DNA of 64,000 nucleotides, taken from contig JH153043.1 of assembly GCA_000226015.1 (NCBI GenBank), positions 94,331 to 158,330 of the forward strand, given 5' to 3'. The stretch is from Mnemiopsis leidyi. Taxonomy: Eukaryota > Ctenophora > Tentaculata > Lobata > Bolinopsidae. The notes under the pieces are model-generated. The model was given only the letters and a program-made list of their open reading frames with translations, made no database searches and was not told the DNA's origin. Of this stretch, positions 1 to 10,845 are shown piece by piece (position 1 is the first letter of the stretch; each line of letters starts with the position of its first letter). A program made the translations under genes and the position numbers.

Positions 1-16
1 TAGTCAAGTCTACTAG

Positions 17-178
17 ATATTCAAACATTTTGACAATGAGTTACGGAAGCGAGTTATGTGCCCCGCCTCGGCTAAAGCTGTGAATGTCCTTGCTGAACGG
101 CATGTTAAACAAGGAACTGAAGCAGCTGGGTTCCGTCCAGGCTCAATTCTTTACACTCAAGTCAATATGTTCGTTTAA
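17..178 (+). CDS. Last exon of an unrecognised protein (partial)
   Basis: A splice acceptor (ctactag, ending at 16) opens a phase-0 frame that runs 53 codons to TAA at 176-178. The same frame has a stop within the putative intron at 14-16, which supports a splice there. The tail is basic and mixed in composition (contains FDNELRKRV, VLAERHVKQG and GFRPGSILYTQV) with no membrane segment. An AATAAA polyadenylation signal at 195-200 follows 17 bases after the stop. I do not recognise the family; the rest of the gene lies to the left of the window. It is convergent with ULK3 on the minus strand. Confidence 0.6.
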   Translation: MFKHFDNELRKRVMCPASAKAVNVLAERHVKQGTEAAGFRPGSILYTQVNMFV

Positions 179-194
179 TACGTCCTCTTGATTT

Positions 195-200
195 AATAAA
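195..200 (+). terminator. Polyadenylation signal AATAAA
   Basis: AATAAA lies 17 bases after the TAA of the + strand terminal exon, the expected position for its 3' end signal. Confidence 0.5.
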
Positions 201-248
201 CCTAGTATACACATTCTCCAACCACCCCCTCGATCGTTAACCCTTAGT

Positions 249-282
249 AATGCCTTTTTGCGCCTTCGGCGCAAAAGGCATT
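249..282. repeat. Hairpin between convergent genes
   Basis: A near-perfect inverted repeat with arms of about 15 bases (aatgccttttt-gcgcc / ggcgc-aaaaggcatt) around a 3-4 base loop. It lies between the 3' end of the + gene and the 3' end of ULK3. The function is unknown; it could be a small palindromic element or a transcript-end structure. The rest of 179-724 shows no gene I can support, apart from possible terminal sequence of ULK3. Confidence 0.5.
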
Positions 283-724
283 TGACGGGAAAAAATAGAC
301 CTAGTCAAACTATTTGACTGCAACGTCAAAATTATCCACGTCCGTTGTTTGAATAGCTAAAATTTCACGGCCGGCTTTAGGTTTTCGAAATTCTATGCTT
401 CTACTTCTAGCACTAGCAGAAGGCAAATCGAAGAATCCTCTTTAGAATTTTAGAGATGGAAACTTAGCGTCCGCCTGAGACCTTACTAAGCGGGCGCAAT
501 TCTTGTTAAATCTATAACGCGCGTCAAGAATAATTGCGTGCTGCGCACAGATAATCAAATTTAAATATCAGCGCATGCCTGCATTTCAACACGGAGACCC
601 TTTCGTAATTGTCGGACACAAACAGAAATTCTTGGATATTCGCCAAGTTCCAGACAACGTATGTATTAGGATATAAGATCAAAAACGCTAATACAAATCC
701 ACTTGGAGGAAATTAGATACTTAC

Positions 725-3700
725 TAAGTAGTTGATTAGGAATCAGTTCGTCTCCCGACGCGACCCGAGGTCTTCCTTCCCGCACCAAAGTTTTCAGTTC
801 CTCTGCACGTGACATATATTTGGTTACTTTACTCCTCAAAGCGTCTTTTCTTTCTTTGCTCTCCTCATCTGTGTGGAAAATATCATTAGTTTGGTGTAGT
901 GTGACGTGAAGTGTATAAACGTTCAAATAACAATGACCGCAATATTCTCCCTAATTGGATTGTATCACACGGCTATACACTAGGGTATATGGGGGTATAT
1001 ATTTACAGTGTATAGCTGCCATAAAATGATCCAGGGACTTAGTGTAGAGTCTAATGGCATTTTCGTAGTCTCCTTCGTTGTCTCTACACACCGCCTCTTC
1101 CACTAGATCCCTCTGTAAATGTAATTGGTGAATACAAAACAATAACTACGATTAAAACAAAGCGCAGTCATATCAGAATTAAAGACGGCACGATGCTATC
1201 AACCAATGCAATAATGAAGTTATTGAAAAAGTCCTAATCGATACAGTGAGTAAGCTACAAGCTGTCATTACCATTAAAGTTCATAACATGCCACGGATCT
1301 CATAAAGCAGCTAGAAGTTATTACCGCCCAATAACAACCGAACACATGACTTACGGCAGCGGGGAGAGACGAGGGGGTGGGTGCGTGTTCCATGTCCAAA
1401 AATGGATGATGATAAAACTTTTTGAAACACAGCCTAAACTTTGGGTCTCGTTCTAACAGCTTCTCTATCAAAGAGACACACATTTTCCCAGCACCTACAA
1501 TTCCTTGAACTTGAACAGGTGTCTTGGCTGCAATTTTTTGCAGCAACTCATCGTAAGTGCGTGACGCGAAAGGGGCGCGTCCACACAAACACTCGTATAA
1601 GATCACCCCTACAGACCACATATCGGCAAGTGTCCCGTCATATTCCTCCTTGGAGAGAATAATTTCAGGTGCCATGTAAAGCAGGGATCCTCTAAGAGAT
1701 GCATCTGAGTTGGGGGCTGTGTTTTTGAGGATCTTAGCAAAGCCGAAATCTGCAACTTTTATCTTTGGTTCTTTCTTACTGCCGGTGAGTAATATGTTCT
1801 GTGGTTTAAGGTCCATGTGCGCAACTTTCTTCTTGTTCATGTAGCGCAGCGCCAGTGCTAGCTGCTGCCCGAGGTCTTTGACCAGGCTTTCACTGAGTTT
1901 CCCACTTTGAGCAATGAGAGTCGAGAGATCGCCAAGCTTGCAATACTCCATTATCAAGTATATATGGTCATCATCGTACTGAAATTGTTGGAATTTTATG
2001 ATGGCAATTAATTTGTAATAGATTAACGCTTTTTGTTATTTTGATTAGTTTGATTATAACATTTATTTTTGATAGAATTGAGAAATTATATAATCTTTGG
2101 CGTTAAAATGAACTGATTTAATACAAGATCTCTACTAGTCTTCTTACAGTGAAATCGTACAGTTGTACAATATGGCGATGCTTTAGATCTTTGAGAACTT
2201 GAATCTCTGTTATTAGATTATCTGCGCCTCTTTTACTTAACGATTTTTTCTTGATACATTTTATCGCTACATTCTGACCACTACTGTCCTGAAAGCGTAT
2301 ATTGATTTTACGATTAATGAATAGAAACTTTTAAAATTCGGCAATCAAGTAAACTTACTAATTCTAGGCGGTAAAATTTCTGTGCGATTCTTGAAGTCAA
2401 CTCATCAGTCTAGCAACTTTCTTAATACATACCCCGAATCACATAGGCCCTACATCTAAATACCGATTAACCACTGAAAAACGTGTTCAATAAATTCAAA
2501 ATTTTACGAATTTCGGCAATAAAGTTAATTCCATAATTGAGGTACTCTTTTCAGTTTCGTGTGTCACGTGTTTAAATACTTTCTAAGGTTTGCCATCAAA
2601 CGATTAGTCACGCAATGAGCATTGTGACATAACTTTGTTCAAGTTCAAGACTCCCAATACCATTTACGCAAAAAATCGAAATACAGGTTCTCACTGAAAT
2701 CTAAATACACATCAAGGATTGTATACAGTATACTGCAGTCTGGCCAGTACAGGTTCTTAGCCGAGTTTTGACTTCTTTCTAAGAGTCTTACAGATCACCG
2801 TGCTGAGCCACGTGAAGAGATAATCCCTAAACCATTAAGTCATGTGACTAACTAGAGCGAGACACCTGGGTGGACAAAGGACAATCCAGCAGGGATCTGT
2901 TAGTTGTACCACAAGCTAGACCTCCACGCGGAACAGGTGCTATATATTTCTTCTTATAAGTCGCATCTCGTGTTCTTGCTTTGCTCAATTTATTAAAATG
3001 TTGGCCGTTTGAAACCCGTCCTTTATGGAAATTTTTAAATTTTTCCATTGTACAACGATTTTCGCAACACACAATTTTGCAACACTCCTTCTCTACATTT
3101 GAGGGTGTGAATGTTCATATTTGAGATTATTATGACAAACTGCGGCCTAGTTCCAAGCTATGAAGTTGAGGTCGTCTGGCAGCACTAATTGAGCTCCTAA
3201 TATCCGGATTGTAGCTCTCAATACACCTCGTTCATGTTCTTGATTTCTTGGCTTAATTATATATGTGCTAAATCCCTTGCTTATCGGAGCTAAATCCTTT
3301 ATTGCATGAGCGGTTTAGAATTCGTGTCTGTACTGATAAACACGTGTCATCAAACACAATAGTTATGACTAATGACTCTCTACCATCAGTTGCTCATAAA
3401 TGAATATTTCATAAAAATTATGTCATAATTATGTGGTTGAGATTCAAGTAGTCTAGGACACGGACGTGATTCTTTTTCCATTATTTTCACTTTATTTAAA
3501 GGATTTTCAGCAGATAAACTATCATTATGATTGTGTTGTGACAGAAATATCAAGAAATTAATTTAGCTAGAGGTCAAAGTTGATAAATTTAAACGGGTTT
3601 TAGTTACCTTCTTTTACAAATTCACGATTTTTGTTAAGAATATCATACATTTACAAGCAGTATTGTTGTGATTCATCCTGTTGGGTGTTGCAGTATTTGT

Positions 3701-3791
3701 GACTTACCTTAGCTTTAAAGACAGCTGCATAGGTCCCGGTCCCAAGTTTCTCGAAAAATTTGTAGCCCTCAACTTTGAATTTCCCAGCCAT
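725..3791 (-). CDS. ULK3: ULK3 serine/threonine kinase with MIT domain
   Basis: Five coding exons, 5' to 3': 3708-3791, 2148-2288, 1355-1978, 1007-1112, 725-868, all with GT/AG borders and matching phases. The first begins at an ATG and carries the glycine loop GTGTYAAVF (about residues 17-25). Exon 2 has VAIK (Lys38). Exon 3 holds HMDLKPQN (about 129-136), DFG (about 152) and APE (about 178). Exons 4-5 encode a MIT helix hairpin (GDYENAIRLYTKSLDHF ... KYMSRAEELK), placed right after the kinase as in ULK3. ULK3 is known for roles in Hedgehog/GLI signalling, autophagy and the ESCRT-III abscission checkpoint; the MIT domain binds ESCRT-III tails. The residue before the catalytic Asp is Met, so it is a non-RD kinase. 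The 3' end is unresolved: a donor at 724 points to another exon, or read-through ends at 666. I could not find the second MIT domain of the human protein. Confidence 0.9.
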
Positions 3792-4700
3792 TTGACATGT
3801 CAGTATCTTTTATCTTAACATGGGTTGTATTTCACTCCAGGGTCTTGAATTAGGGAAGAGATCCTGACATGATCCTAATTGGTTGTATAATTAGCGTGCA
3901 CAGTTTCAGGAAATTCGATACTTCGATAAATCTTATCTAGTTTCTTCTTCTTCTTCTTATCAAATTAGTTTAAAAGAATCTAGAAATGATTATGTGCTGT
4001 GTTGTGGTTGGTGTTGTGATGATAAGATTAAACCTGTAAATTTGAAGATCTGTGTAAATCAATAAGACAAATAACTCAGCTCTGATTGTTAGACATAAAC
4101 GGAAGTAATGGCTAGACAGGAAGCAATTAAAAATATTAGCTTTCTTATTATATCTGAACCAGAGTGGTAAGACAGAGTATGAACCACGTTCTATAAGACA
4201 TGGTGCCAGCATATGGGACACTCCTCTTTTAATCTATTGCGTCGCCAGAATCGATAAAGGGGTTAAAAAAGTCATCCTTCATATGATTTCGGATATGCCA
4301 TGTTCATGCTTTTACTTTGTTGAAAAGACTGTGTAATATCTGTTATATAAAACGATATAGGTAATAGTTAAAGTTAAAGTATCATGATATTAGTTGAATA
4401 CAGTAACTGATTTTCAATCATTGAAGACCTTAAGCTAAAGAGCTACCTGTAAAATATAAAAGTATTATGCAAGCTACAAGATCTAATTTTTTGTGAAAAA
4501 TAATTGCATATCTATTACAAAAAGGGACATGCAGCTTTATCAAAATATGATGCCACTTTACATTCTAAAAATTAATTGCTCTAAAATAGAAAATTTATTT
4601 AAGTTGACTTTGAAATTTCAATTCAATTAAGATTTACACAGCAATACCTCTAATAGTTTGCGATAAACATAAAATGTGAAGTGCTGTGAGAGATTTAACA
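3792..4700. other. Intergenic region between divergent ULK3 and GPCR
   Basis: No coding signal is visible. It should contain the ULK3 promoter near 3800 and the GPCR promoter before 4700. The only repeats seen are a short ttcttc run near 3943 and A/T-rich stretches. Confidence 0.4.
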
Positions 4701-4760
4701 GGTAAGTCAAAGCAGCTGTTAGAAACATTAGTGCAATTTATTTTACCTTTATTCAGGATA

Positions 4761-5783
4761 ATGTTTTACACTATGAATTCTACAGATAACATTTTCAGTC
4801 ATACATTGAATCCTATGGATACGGTAGCAGATGATGTTACTGAGGGCAAGTTCACAGAAAAACATTTCGTATTTGCAATAATCAACACCTTAATAGCGAT
4901 TCCAGTCATAACTATGGACATACTTGTTGTAAAGTTTTACAAAGATCAATACAGAAAATTTGTCCCCTGCATGTATCTTCTTATTTCCATAAGTGATGGC
5001 TTGACTGCGACTTTTGCCACTGTTGCTTCTGGTCTGATAATAGCAGCTTATTGGAAAGAAAAACAATTACCACGTGAAGCAGAATACTCACTAATCATTG
5101 CTACTGCTGGATGGGGAGTGTTTTACAGAATTTCTGTATTTCTAAATTTGCTCTTGTCAGCAGCTAGAACAATCAAGATACGAACTCCTTTTTACATCAT
5201 CAAAATGAAAACAGCAGTTCTTTGTTTTACCATCTACTCTACCCTGTGGGTAACTATAGCCATGGTGGATATAATAACAATACCACTTTCCCACACTTTC
5301 AGATATGTGCATAATGCCAAACTTGGACTGTCGATTGGGGGACTCATACAGAAAAAATATGATGACAAGGAAATTGAAACATTTTATGGGGCAACAACTG
5401 AATTGATTCTAGTCATTATCCCCTTCATTGTACCAGCACTTTTGAGCAGCATATGTCTTTTTCTCCTGTACAAGTCTTTGTCACAACCACCTCCAAATGA
5501 AACATCTGCAGTAAATCAAAGACATGTCACAACAACTGTAACTTATCTCACGCTACTTTTCTGCATTTGCAACAGTGCTTCAACTCTATATTTTCTATTT
5601 GCAGAATACATCTATGAACTTTTTCTAGGCAATGAAGCAATAACAGGTGATGTAATCATGACTTGTCTTCTAAATCTGACATTGCCTTTAATCAATGCTA
5701 CTCTCAGTCCCATTATAATTATAGCTCGAAGCAGTGAGCTGTCTGGCAGGATACAGCAGATTTTTAGGATGAGACAATCGTAG
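4761..5783 (+). CDS. Class A-like (rhodopsin family) GPCR, lineage-divergent
   Basis: Single coding exon of 340 aa with seven hydrophobic segments. Extracellular N-terminus contains NST. TM2 has LLISISDGLTA with the conserved Asp, and TM3 ends in SAARTIKI where a DRY motif would be. TM6 follows a basic stretch (QRHVTTTVTYLTLLFCICNS). TM7 reads NATLSPIIIIAR in place of NPxxY. I start at ATG 4761 because an upstream GTAAGT donor (4702) and a TTTATTCAG acceptor (ending 4756) suggest a 55-base 5'UTR intron; the open frame extends back to 4686 but without an ATG. Ligand unknown. The TM2/TM3/TM6 style matches expanded orphan or peptide-type receptors of early-branching animals; this is inference. 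Confidence 0.8.
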   Translation: MFYTMNSTDNIFSHTLNPMDTVADDVTEGKFTEKHFVFAIINTLIAIPVITMDILVVKFYKDQYRKFVPCMYLLISISDGLTATFATVASGLIIAAYWKEKQLPREAEYSLIIATAGWGVFYRISVFLNLLLSAARTIKIRTPFYIIKMKTAVLCFTIYSTLWVTIAMVDIITIPLSHTFRYVHNAKLGLSIGGLIQKKYDDKEIETFYGATTELILVIIPFIVPALLSSICLFLLYKSLSQPPPNETSAVNQRHVTTTVTYLTLLFCICNSASTLYFLFAEYIYELFLGNEAITGDVIMTCLLNLTLPLINATLSPIIIIARSSELSGRIQQIFRMRQS

Positions 5784-7830
5784 ACATTTAGTTGGCAAAT
5801 TGCCATAAAATGTAAATTTCTTCCATAAATAATTTCTCACATAAATAATTCGTGACAAAGGTCATCCTCATCATTTTGGACTTGCTTAAGACAAATCAGA
5901 GGCTTTGAGCCATAAGCTGATAGCAGTGGAGTATTGTTGTAAGCTGCTGTGCTTGGGAGGGTTTGTTACTATGTCTAAAATTTTTGATGACAGTGTTCTA
6001 ACACTCTAAGTAAAGGAAATGACCAAATGCTGATGTGACAATTAGGAAACCAAATTCATAGCTATGTTCTTAGAGTGTCATCTGTGTTTTTTTAGCAGTA
6101 TGAACTGTTTTAAATTGCTTTCCATCGTTCTTGATTGTATATTTTAGGTAGATTCAAAAAGATTAAAAACTTAAAAACCATTTACCCTTACTTTAGTAGT
6201 GGTGCATCATTTCCACTTTCCATGTGCCGTCGCTTACCTGTAACCTTTTGTAAATGATGACCTAATGTTAATTTATATCTGCCACAGGCAGTTGAATTTT
6301 CTGGCCCTTGATTTCTCAGAACTCACCATGTGAGCGGGGGAGAGTAAAACCTGGTGAGAGTTAATGAACAATGTTCTTATCCCTTGGCAGCTCTTCTCAT
6401 ACCCCCTTGGTCCGGATGATCTAGGACTAGTCCATTCGGCTATCTGTCTGTTTATTCCTTATGTAAGTCCAATCTTTAGTGCAAGATCAATTAAGACTTG
6501 CTATCACCTTTGAACAGTCTCAATGTGTAGAAACTGCATTGGCACATGGACCTCTTTGAGTCTCAACTGCTTGCCAGCCCAGATGATTGTTTGTGTCAGG
6601 ATTAACGGCTTTGCGAGTACTCGCCAGTCATAAACATCTATGTTCAGAAGAAAACAAAATATTCAGAAGAAAACAAAATATTATGTTCAAATCTCTTTAA
6701 TCAATATATTCCAATAATATAAACAATTAAATGTGATATCATGACAGTACTGGATTTAAAATGGTAATTATGACTATGTTATGCAAGTTGATCAAGTCAT
6801 TAACTAAGTTTTAAACTATAAGCAACTACCTTAAATTGATTGTACCAACACAATAGAGGGTGCATCAAGTCGTGGGAAAAGTGTTGAAGGAATGTATTAT
6901 TATCTTATTCATCTTCATCCACGGAAAAGCAAAATTGCTCTCTGTGAGGACTGCAGAAATTGCTCTCTGTGAGGACTGCAGACTGGCGAGTTATAGTGTC
7001 ATTTAGCGGTGTTGAGAAAAATCCCCCACTCAGATGGGATCAGGAATATTAGTATTAATATTTTTGGTAGCGAGTGATGAAATCTAAGCAATGTGTCTAC
7101 TTTCTGTACAGTTTATTCCATATTCCGTATAAACTGTAGTCTGCATTTATTGATTAGTAAGAATTATTTAATTTGAATTATTGAGTGATAGCTCTTTGAG
7201 CATGAAGCTGGGTGCTCGCACGGCACAGCCTGGAGTAATGTTTGATTCTGACTCTGCCGTGTGCACGCCTTGCGTGGCGTTAACGACACTGAGAAACGAT
7301 GGAGATTTATTTTATATATTTTAATTGTATTAAATGCCAAGAAAATAAAATTGTATATAACTAAAAAACATCGTATTTAACTAGTGTTCAAAATTGAGGG
7401 AAACCCTTGTCTTGAAGCAGCATAACATGGGATTGGTTTCAGCTGACAACAAAGAACTGTATCTTTCTGCAAATTTGCATCAGCTTTATCTGGAAGCAAA
7501 AAAGGCTGAAATCTACTACAGCTTACAACAGAGTAGACAGACTGCCAAAGGAAACAGCTAAAGTGACAGGAAAAACTTTTATTGGAATAAGATGGAGTTA
7601 AAGACTTTATATTGCATGCAAGCGGAGACATTTCATAAAGAGAAAAGTAGGCATGTGTGTATTCAAACAATCGCCACTATCATACACAAGTACACACTGC
7701 ACCGATAAAACTGAAAACATGAAATTAGTTTTTTTTGATGTCATAACGATTCAATGGAAGAGGCATAGTTTTGGGTTTATACATAAAACCATCATCGAAG
7801 ATGACTAAATCAACTTCCTTTATGAACAAA
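5784..7830. other. Non-coding stretch, no gene seen
   Basis: No open frame with protein-like composition. Small tandem duplications are visible: a 16-18 base unit (cagaagaaaacaaaatatt) twice near 6650-6680 and a 25-base unit (gaaattgctctctgtgagga...) twice near 6942-6980. An open frame on the minus strand at 7377-7670 (97 codons) has no recognisable motif and I do not support it. Confidence 0.4.
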
Positions 7831-7831
7831 G

Positions 7832-8110
7832 TTAAAGTTGGTGGTGTAGTGGTATCTACCCCAGCTTTCTATGCAGGAGATCAGTGCCATGTGGTTCGAT
7901 TCCCAGATCAGCCAATCCTAGAGAAATGGCTTGGGGCAGTTGCCTACGCATTATGCAATCTTCCTTGGTCTACTAAGCCGAATGCAAAATGATTGAGGGA
8001 TAAATATGGAGGTTCCTGTTAAAAGATCTAGAATCTTTCAGGAATCCCTTCAGTGTAACTATAAAAGCCTGAGTACAGGGGTAACAAATACAAATGCAAA
8101 TACATAAAAG
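7832..8110 (+). mobile_element. tRNA-derived SINE-like element
   Basis: The head has a good RNA polymerase III A box (tggtgtagtgg, about 7840-7850) and a perfect B box (ggttcgattcc, about 7893-7903) about 50 bases apart. The T and acceptor stems do not pair well enough for a functional tRNA, so I read it as a tRNA-derived SINE head followed by an unrelated body. The 3' end is uncertain; an A-rich stretch (acaaatacaaatgcaaatac) near 8085-8105 may be the tail. Confidence 0.5.
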
Positions 8111-9061
8111 TTTTACAACGGGCCTTTGCTTTGGCACAACAAATATCATCAGGATGCAAGTCTTAGTGGATCTAAATCTACTCAGTTAAGTTGGGGTCCA
8201 GAGTAAGAGTCCGAGGCACCCTGGTGCCTCATCATGGATGTTACTGGTATCCCCAATCGTTTTTGTATTTTATTCGATATTTAGTTTTGTCTTTGGTAGA
8301 TAATCCAGCGGCCAAATTTTTCAGCCTTATGATATTTCGTGTCCTTTGTATTTACTGTTCCATTGTGCAATCAAATACTAATTCGATAAAAGTTTCAAAT
8401 CAAATCATTTATAAGTTAAGTCTTTGTTACTAGCTAAAGGTGGTGGTGAAGTATTTTATCGTTACATTTCATGTTACAGAAGATCAATAGATATAAATTT
8501 TAAGAGTGAAACATTGTGCATTGATTTCATCAAAATTCACAGACGCTGGGGCTAAAATGCATAGCCTGTGAATGATGAAATCTGAAACATTTGGTTTCAC
8601 CTAACCAGTTGCAGGTGCTTATGCAAGCTCAAAGCTAAGCTTTGAACAGGATGATCACTGGTTCTTAACACAATATCCTTTTTTGGCTTTCTCTTGCTGC
8701 CATTTGCATTTTAAGTTTTGATATTTGTTGTTTAATTTTAAACCAAAGCCCTTATGCGGACAACGCGCGCGCCACCAGAAGCGTAAGCACCAGGCCTGGT
8801 TGAAAGAATTATAGCCCGGTAACAATTGGTTTGTCATTTGTACAGTAGCGCGCACCGGCGCACTCTCCCGTCATTTTATTCTTCGAATGAGGGTCGGACA
8901 AAGTCAGATCACAACAATTGGTTTGATTTTGATGCAACGATTAAGAATTAATGATGTGTTTAACTTCACCTGACCAGGTGCTTTTATGCGCGTTACGTGT
9001 ATACGCGCGCGGCGTCCTCTAACCAGAGTTCTTTTGCGCGTGTCGTTAACAGGTTGTGCTA

Positions 9062-9165
9062 AGTGCGTGTTTAGAATTTCTTCGAGGCCAAAATGCGTGA
9101 AAGCGCCGCGCGTGATATGGCCGCGACAGTAGGCTATCGACCTTTGCCTGGAGACCTCAGTTTTG
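9062..9165. mobile_element. Diverged relative of the ~102-bp insertion element
   Basis: Shares tagaatttcttcga, aatgcgtga, agcgc, gtgat, atggccgcgacagtagg and a following tatc-acct with the two young copies. It has many differences and no clear flanking duplication, so it is older. Confidence 0.4.
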
Positions 9166-9450
9166 ATGAAGTCGGAGGGAAATTAAACTTAGAGCCGCGC
9201 AGCACCCGGTAATATCACCTAAAACATACAAGGCGCGTCACAGCACCTGATTAGGTGAACGCGCGGCTGTCATGTTACGCAGTTTAGCAACTTCTGGTGT
9301 GTGGTGGCGCGCGCGAAAGGGCTAGGGCTAGCTGTTGTCGAGGTGTTACCCGACTCGCACGCGGCTCGCAACGCAAACGTTAAACGGATATCATCTCGTC
9401 AAGCTAGCTGGTAAGATATAATTTCTGGGAAGCTGCGAGTTGTTAATATC

Positions 9451-9554
9451 TCAACGGGCGATGCGCGTCTAGAATTTCTTCGAAATTCATTGTCGCCAGG
9501 CCAGAAATGCGTGACAGCGCGTGATGGCCGCGACAGTAGGTTATCAACCTACAA
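9451..9554. mobile_element. Short (~104 bp) insertion element, copy 1
   Basis: Starts tcaacgggcgatgcgcg and ends with a small hairpin (gtaggtt/aacctac) and caa. It is flanked on both sides by ttaatatc, an 8-base target-site duplication. It is nearly identical to 10068-10169, so the insertion is recent. Confidence 0.65.
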
Positions 9555-10067
9555 TTAATATCCGACTCGCAGCTTTGCTGCTTGCATGCTCTCTTGACAA
9601 GATAACATTCGTCTACCCTGTACCCACTACTTGCTAGACGGGTAGGTAAGCGGCAAGCGCAGCTCGGAATTCGGACATGTGATCTTATTCTCGCTCACCT
9701 CGTCCATTGTCTGACTTTGTTTGACGAGATTATATCCGTCTATCTGCTATCGTTCTGCGAGAGTCGGGTATCATTAGGGGGTGTTCGAATGCGCTGAAAT
9801 GGCCTGATTACGCCGCGCACTGTCGGTGCCATGGTTTTTTAGCGGCAATTTTTGGCTCGTTCTTAGATTTGCATTCCAACATCCACAACTTTGCCCTACA
9901 ATATTCAATTGCAATGAGGTGATATAATATTTATTTGTTAGATGAATGGCTACATATATTAGATGATTTGGAACAGGTACCACTTTCAGAAAATTTTTTG
10001 TAGCTTAAAAACCAAAATTTTTGAAGTTATTTTGCGTTCAAAAGCCGCGCGCGGGTATATTTGGGCC

Positions 10068-10169
10068 TCAACGGGCGATGCGCGTCTAGAATTTCTTCGA
10101 ATTCATGTCGCCAGGCCAGAAATGCGTGACAGCGCGTGATGGCCGCGACAGTAGGTTATCAACCTACAA
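10068..10169. mobile_element. Short (~102 bp) insertion element, copy 2
   Basis: Differs from the 9451-9554 copy by two small indels. It is flanked by the direct repeat atttgggcc, a 9-base target-site duplication different from that of copy 1, which shows independent insertion of the same unit. Confidence 0.65.
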
Positions 10170-10845
10170 ATTTGGGCCTGGCTTGGGTCATTTCGGTAAT
10201 CCAAAAAAGTATCACAAATTTGGTACCATAAAAATGCTCTCATTTTACTGATTACAACGGTATATAATTTGATAGGATTCGCGCTAGTCAAATTCAAAAT
10301 TATTTCGTGCAGGTCCTAGTATCATCGCGACAAGACTTCGTCAGACCCTCATTCGAAGCGAAGGGTGCGCGCTGTACAACGCTCATCTTCTTTGTAGCTC
10401 CTATTATAATCATATCATCTTATTCCATTTCTATTCGCCTCAGACAAAGTCAGACAAGTATATTTCTGTAAGCATAATGAAACTTTCAAAATAATAAGAT
10501 ATAATAAGAAATTTCAATTTCTCGATCATCGATGTTGGTTGGTTATGATTTAGTTTTGGTAATCATTAATATACTTATAGCTTATTAATATTACACAATT
10601 ACATTAAGCTCATTATCTCGCCAATAGTACAATAGTAGTAATAGTATACAATTACACCGCATTCGTCAAACTTACTGTTTTACTTCACAATCTAAGTGTA
10701 GTTTCTTGATCATTACTGTATCATCATTCATTGATATTGATAATCAATTGATATCGATGCTAAAACTGAAAATAAATACAAAATAACTATAAAAAGTGGC
10801 TCAGCTACAAAAGCAGACAAGAGAGTCTTCGTCTATAAAATAAAA

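Larger units (their letters stand above)
8839..10378. mobile_element. Degenerate DNA transposon-like element with terminal inverted repeats
   Basis: The left end (tgtacagtagcgcgcacc, then ttcgaatgagggtc at about 8881-8896) is mirrored at the right end (gaccctcattcgaag at about 10343-10357, then gtgcgcgctgtaca ending 10378). Between them the DNA is unusually GC- and CpG-rich for the window, and it contains two young ~102-bp insertions plus an older relative. No transposase frame is visible and I find no clear target-site duplication, so it looks like an old non-autonomous element or composite. Confidence 0.45.

Noticed and set aside
2848-3072. 74-codon frame in ULK3 intron 1
   Set aside because: No family resemblance, and the kinase exons on both sides join in phase without it.
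7835-7915. A functional tRNA gene
   Set aside because: A and B boxes are good, but the acceptor and T stems do not pair; a SINE head is more likely.
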